DNA of 64,000 nucleotides from Heliocidaris tuberculata (lineage: Eukaryota; Echinodermata; Echinoidea; Camarodonta; Echinometridae), in NCBI GenBank assembly GCA_025618425.1, contig CM046850.1, positions 5,934,925-5,998,924 of the forward strand. The letters are read 5' to 3'. The notes beneath the pieces are model-generated. The model saw only the letters and a list, made by a program, of their open reading frames with translations, did not search any database and was not told the DNA's origin. Both the position numbers and the translations under genes were made by a program. Every line of letters starts with the position of its first letter. Position 1 is the stretch's first letter. Positions 36,901 through 42,900 of this stretch are shown piece after piece.

Positions 36901-39900
36901 TAATAATTTAGTTTGAACGTCTCTGTCATTCATAATAACAGTCCAATCAAAATTTGTCATTTTCCATAAAGTTGAAGCGTCCATGCACTTTTGTGTTAAT
37001 GTTCTTTTCCTGAAGAAAATGTCCATTTCGAATTAATGAAAAGTCCAAATCGGTTCAATATCAGTAAAAAAATTCACATTTGATAATCACCATACTTTTG
37101 CGGTTTGTGGATACGTCTACCAGAGCGAGTTTGGGGTAACTGTGTGGTGGAGATGTCCTTTTGTGTACGGGTTGTATGTTGGCTTGCTGGTTCACCAGTT
37201 GATTGTTGAGCAGGTAAATGTTGTGGAGTGGGGCACTGCTGGTCATTGACCTCAGGGTCGATGTCTGGATCTTCTCTAGAGGGCCCTGGTCTCTGGAATT
37301 GGAGAGGAGAGTGAACCTGTTGTTCTTGAGGGTTAGCCTGGATTGGTCCCACATGTTGAAGGGGTTGGTTAGGAGTCGGTTGGCCTATAGTATGTTGTTG
37401 TATGGAGTGAGTTGATGACTGTCCAGTAGTAGACTCCTCTGACCATGATGGTTGGTCAGAATTGTCTAACCTCCGGCATTGAGTGGATTGGTCTGGGCAT
37501 TGAGAGGATGAGTCTGACCTTGACTGGTGGTCAGTCTCATTTCTCCTAGGGTGGATTGGTAGTTGACATTCTGGAACGTGGGGGTCCTCTGGTTGCTGGA
37601 ACTGATCAGCTGGTGTTTGAGTGTTAGCTGACCATGGCACCTCTATTGAAAAAGGAGATGCAAAATGAGATGGAGGAGGGATTTCAGGCCTGGCCTGATT
37701 ACTTGAAGAAGGATGTGAGAAAGGAGGGATGATTTCAGACTTTTTCTGACCATCTGAGGGAGGACGTGAGGTTGAAGGTCCTTTCCCATGTAGATAATCT
37801 CTGGATCTGAAGAGTTTGAGTCTGTTGTGATGAACTAGTTTCTTTACATTTTCATCATGGATGTCAGCTATCCTGTAGTTCAGATCATCAGGTGAGGATG
37901 AAATGACAATGAAAGGTCCCTTCCAGTTAGGCTCTAGTTTGTGCCTTGCGTTGACAGGATCATGCAACCAAACAAGATCTCCTGGTGTATAGCTGATGGT
38001 CCTAGTTGAGGCATCATAGTCCTTTTTCTGTCTAAGCTGAGCTTGTTCTGCCTTCTGCTGGGCATGTTGGAAAGCCTTTCTCAGCCGAGAACATACATCA
38101 GTAACATACTCCTGAGTAGAATCATATGACTGAGTCATGACAGGACAAGTAATACTTGCTGGTGTCCTCGCTTCACGACCATGCATGATGAAATATGGTA
38201 TCATTCCAGTGCTCGCATGGACACTGGTGTTGTAGGCTAGCTGTAGTTGATGTATGTGTTTATCCCAGTCACCTCCCTGGTCTGCTATGTACTTAGCGAG
38301 TTGTTCTTTAATAACTCTGTTCGCTCTTTCGACGATGCCTGCTCCCTGGGGGTGGTATGGGGATGACCGTGATTTACGAATACCGAGCCTCTTGCAGAGA
38401 TCTTGGACTAACCGGGATTCAAATTGTCTTCCTTGGTCTGTGTGTAGTGACTCAGGAACTCCATGTTCTTTGATGTATTCTTCAAACAGATGTCTAGCCA
38501 CAGTCTGGGCAGTCTGGTCTTGCATGGGGTAAATATTGGTATATTTCCTAAAGTGATCAACAACGATCAAAATATAGTGGTGTCCACTTCTCGAGGTTGG
38601 GAGCTCTGCGATATCAGCGAAAACCATTTGAAGAGGGTGATCGGTCTTAATGTTCTGGAGAGGAGCATGGTGCTTCGGATTCGGAGATCTGATTGACTCA
38701 CAGGCAGGGCAAGTTCTGCAGTAGTTGGTTATGTCCTTATGCATGAACGGCCAGAAACACAATGATTCTGCACGGTGTAGTGTACATTGAACTCCAAAGT
38801 GTCCAGAGGATGGATTACCATGTATCTCTTCCAGGACTTGAGGGACAAGAGATTCTGGTACAACTACTTGAAGTGAGGATGAACCTGAATTGTCTTGTCG
38901 TTGTCGGTATAAGAGACCATTCTCAAGTACGAGACGAGGAAGTTGCCACAGGAGACGTCGTAGACGAGGTGTTTGCCGACGGACTTCTCTCACTGTTGGA
39001 TGATGTCCTGTCTTGATGTACTTGATTATTCTTTGAATGTCTTTGTCATTTTGCTGATGGTATCGCAAATCATCATAATGGTTAGCAAGGATGAAGTTCA
39101 CAGGAACTTTGTTGACCGTCGAGTTGCTTGACTTGGGGATTGTCAATTCTTGGTCTGGTTGGGGCGTAGATGAATTCCTTGTAGATGAGCGTGTGTTCAC
39201 CATACTGACAAGGTGTGGAGCGTCATCTGGTATACGTGACATGGCGTCAGCATTTTGATGTGAACTACCCTTCCGATGAGTTATGGTGAACGAGTAAGCA
39301 TCCAATTCTACAATCCATCTTGCTCTGCGACCTGTAGAATCATCTTGGATTGGAACTTTGTTATAACTCAACAGGGGGCGATGGTCTGTTAGGATGGTGA
39401 ACTCTTGGCCTCTGAGATAATGTCTGAAGTGGCGGATTGATGAGATGATTGCATAGAGTTCCCTGTCATATGTTGACCATTTACGCTGGGTCTCTGTCAG
39501 CTTTTGGCTGTAGTAAGCAACTACTCGATCGCTGTCCTCTTGCATCTGAGAGAGTACGGCTCCAACAGAATCTTGCGAAGCATCAGTGGCTAAGTTGAAC
39601 TTGTTGTTAAAGTCTGGGTATGCAAGGAGTGGTGGGCTTGTGAGTGAGAACTTCAGCTTGTTGAAGGCTTCCTCGCAATCATCTGTCCACATGAATTTTC
39701 TGCCTTTGTGTGTCAAGTCCGTTAGTGGAGACGCTACTTGAGCAAAGCCATGTATAAATCGACGGTAGAACGATGCAAGTCCTAGAAATGATCTCACTTG
39801 AGTTGCATTCATTGGTCGGGGCCAGGATGAGACTTTCTTGGTGTTGGCTGGGTCGGGGAGAACTCCAGCAGGACTGATCACATGTCCCAGATACGTCACT

Positions 39901-42900
39901 TCCTTTCGAAAGAATTGGCATTTCGATGGTTTAAGCTTGAGATTAGCTTCTCGGAATCGTTGCAAGACTTCCTGGAGATTGTGTAGGTGATCTTGGAATG
40001 TTTTCCCGAGGACAATGCAATCATCCAAGTAGATAAGACAAGTAGACCAATGTAAACCGTGGAGGACAGCTTCCATTACACGCTGGAAAGTCATTGGTGC
40101 GTTGACTAAACCAAACGGCATTACCTTGAACTGGTACAGACCTGTCCCCGTGGTGAATGCTGTTTTCTCCTTGTCTTTGGGGTCTAAAGGGATCTGCCAA
40201 TAGCCTGAAGATAGATCAATGACACTGAAGTAGGACGAGGAGGATAAAGCGTCGATAGAGTCATCCTGTCGTGGAATCGGATGGGAGTCTCTTACCGTGA
40301 CAGCATTCAATGCTCTATAGTCAACACAAAACCTGTAGGTCTTGTCCTTCTTTCTCACCATAACGATGGGACTGGCCCAAGGACTAAAGCTTTCCTCAAT
40401 GATGTCTCGTCGAAGCATCTCATCAACTTGGTTCTGGATTTCGACTCTCATAGTTGGTGAAGTTCTATATGCCCTTTGGCGAACTGGTGTTTCTGTTGTC
40501 GTAGTGATTTCATGGTAGGTGAGGTTAGTTTGTCCGATATCTTCCGCTGTGCTGCTGAAAACATCAGAAAATGACTTGAGTAGATATTCAGCCTTTTCAT
40601 ATTCAGTCTTGGTCAGATCAGAAGTAGGGAGCATAGAAGAAGCTTGAAAAGCTGAACTAGGCTGTGTGCCAGCTACAACATTGTCAAGGATTTCATACTC
40701 TTCTTCACTGCCTCCAGTTGTAGAATAGAATTGCCCAAGGGTAGTGTTTGCAGACAATTCAACTGTCTCACATGTTGGATTAATCAGCCTGAGTAAGATG
40801 ATGCCATCTTGGGGTCGAGATAGGGATCTTGCACCTGCTACATGAAGATGTTCATGAATGGAGGGCTCAAAGATTCCATCGTAGTCCTGTGGAATCACAT
40901 CAGGCTGTGGTGGTATAAGTCGGCCTTGGACATGTACCTCGCTCATTCTAGGGAGAGTTGCCTTTCCTATCAGAGAAACATTGCACTTCAGTGGTACTTG
41001 GTGTTGATGAATGGCATAGAGAATGATGAAGTATGAGCGGATAAGGAAGCATCATGTTTGAACATGAAATCCCAACCAAGGATGAAAGGATGAGTAATGT
41101 TCCTTGCAACACTGAACAGATGTTTGGTTGTTTTGTTTCCTAGATGTATGGTAGGTGAGGTTGCGCCAATGATGTCCATGCCTTCTCTGGTTATCGTCGA
41201 AGCCAAAGTTGTGGACTTGTGCAATGGACTTCGCTGACTCTCTTGGATTGAGTAGTAGAAATCTGCACTCATCAGTGATATAAATGAACCACTGTCAATA
41301 TAGGCCAATATGTATGTGTTGTCGACAATTGCTAGAATGTATGGCGGTGAAGATGAAGGATGAGACTGGTTATTGACAGCCATTGAAGACGGAGGATGAG
41401 ACTGATATTCAGTTTGGGTCTGTTTGGTCAAGAGTGGCATAGTTGGTGACTGACCCTCATCACCAACTACCAGTAGTTTCCCTGGTCGTCAAAGTGAACT
41501 TTCCTTGACGTTGCACTGTTCATTGGATGATAGGGTGAATCTCTTCCATCGTAGGGATGGCAGACATCGGACCGTGTAGGTTGCCAGTTAGGTTGATTCG
41601 AGTTTCGCAGTTGTCGCTGTGGACTAGTTGATCGTCCAACATCATATGCATTACGTCTGGGTGGACTTAATCTGCGAAGCGTGCGATGAGTTGCAGGACT
41701 CAGTGCAGGGCTCTGTGAATGGTAGTGCCGTTGGGGGCTTGGTGACCTGTAGTGTCGACGTGGTTGGTATGGGCTGGGTGATCTAGATGGTTGGTGCCAA
41801 CGATCATCGGAATACCTGTGCCTTGATCGAGATTGGTGTTCGTATGGGTTGCGTAATGGGCTGGGTGATCTCGATGGTTGGTGCCAACGATCTTCAAAAT
41901 ATCGATGCTTTGGTCTAGAGTGTTTCTCCAGCTTGAGTTCCAGATCATCCAAACGCTGTAAGACCTTTTCCAGTGTCACCGAGGTGGTATCATTTCTCTT
42001 TGGTGAAGTAGAAGCTACTGTTTGGTCTGGTACTGCTGACGACTGTCCCATCTGGTTTGCTCTCTCAACCCTCACGGCAATATCTAGTGCTTCATTAAAA
42101 GTCTTTGCACCCATCTCATGGATTTTTATTTGCAGGGGTTTGTCGATGCTGGCCAAAAATCGGCGAAATTTTTCTCCATCTTTTCCTGCGGCGTCATAGT
42201 CAGGGAAGGCTTCTTCCACTAAGGTTGTTATCGCTGCTGCGAAAACTTCCAAAGCCTCGTTCCTTTGTCTCTTCCGTGCATCGATGCATGATTTGAAGGT
42301 GGTTAAGTAATTGGTGTTTCCAAAGACAGCTGACAGTTTCTTTCTCACCAAACTGTAATCTTGTTGCTCTGTGCGAGGGATGCTTTCCCACACTGTGAAT
42401 GCCGAACCAGCCAATCTGGAAGGCAGAATTAGATGAAGTTTGCGTTCTGGCTGGGGAAGAACTTCAGCTGCTACTTCTAGTCTGCGTACCCATTGCCCGA
42501 AGTTCCTTCCATCTTCTCCATTAAAGACTTCAGGGAGATCGAGTCGAAATGTACTCATGATGGCATATGAATAACTTGAAGAAGGATGGAAATGGTTTGC
42601 TGTATGCGGTAATGGATATTGAAGGAAGAAGTACTACAGTTACAGCAGTATCACGACTGGTAAAATACTACGTCTTGCAAGAGAAGGGAAAATACATCCC
42701 CAATTACACTTGCCAATTGAAGAAGGGAGAGCTCTTGCAAAATGAAGGAGGATGAATTTATGAACAGGAGTTAAATTTAAGTGACTCACCAATACTTGAA
42801 AGTCAGCTTTGCGGTGTAAGCCTTGACAAACTTGAAGTTGTGAGAACACATCTAACTCACAGTGAAAAGTGTTGAGTGACTTGAGTCCATTCAGGTTTCA

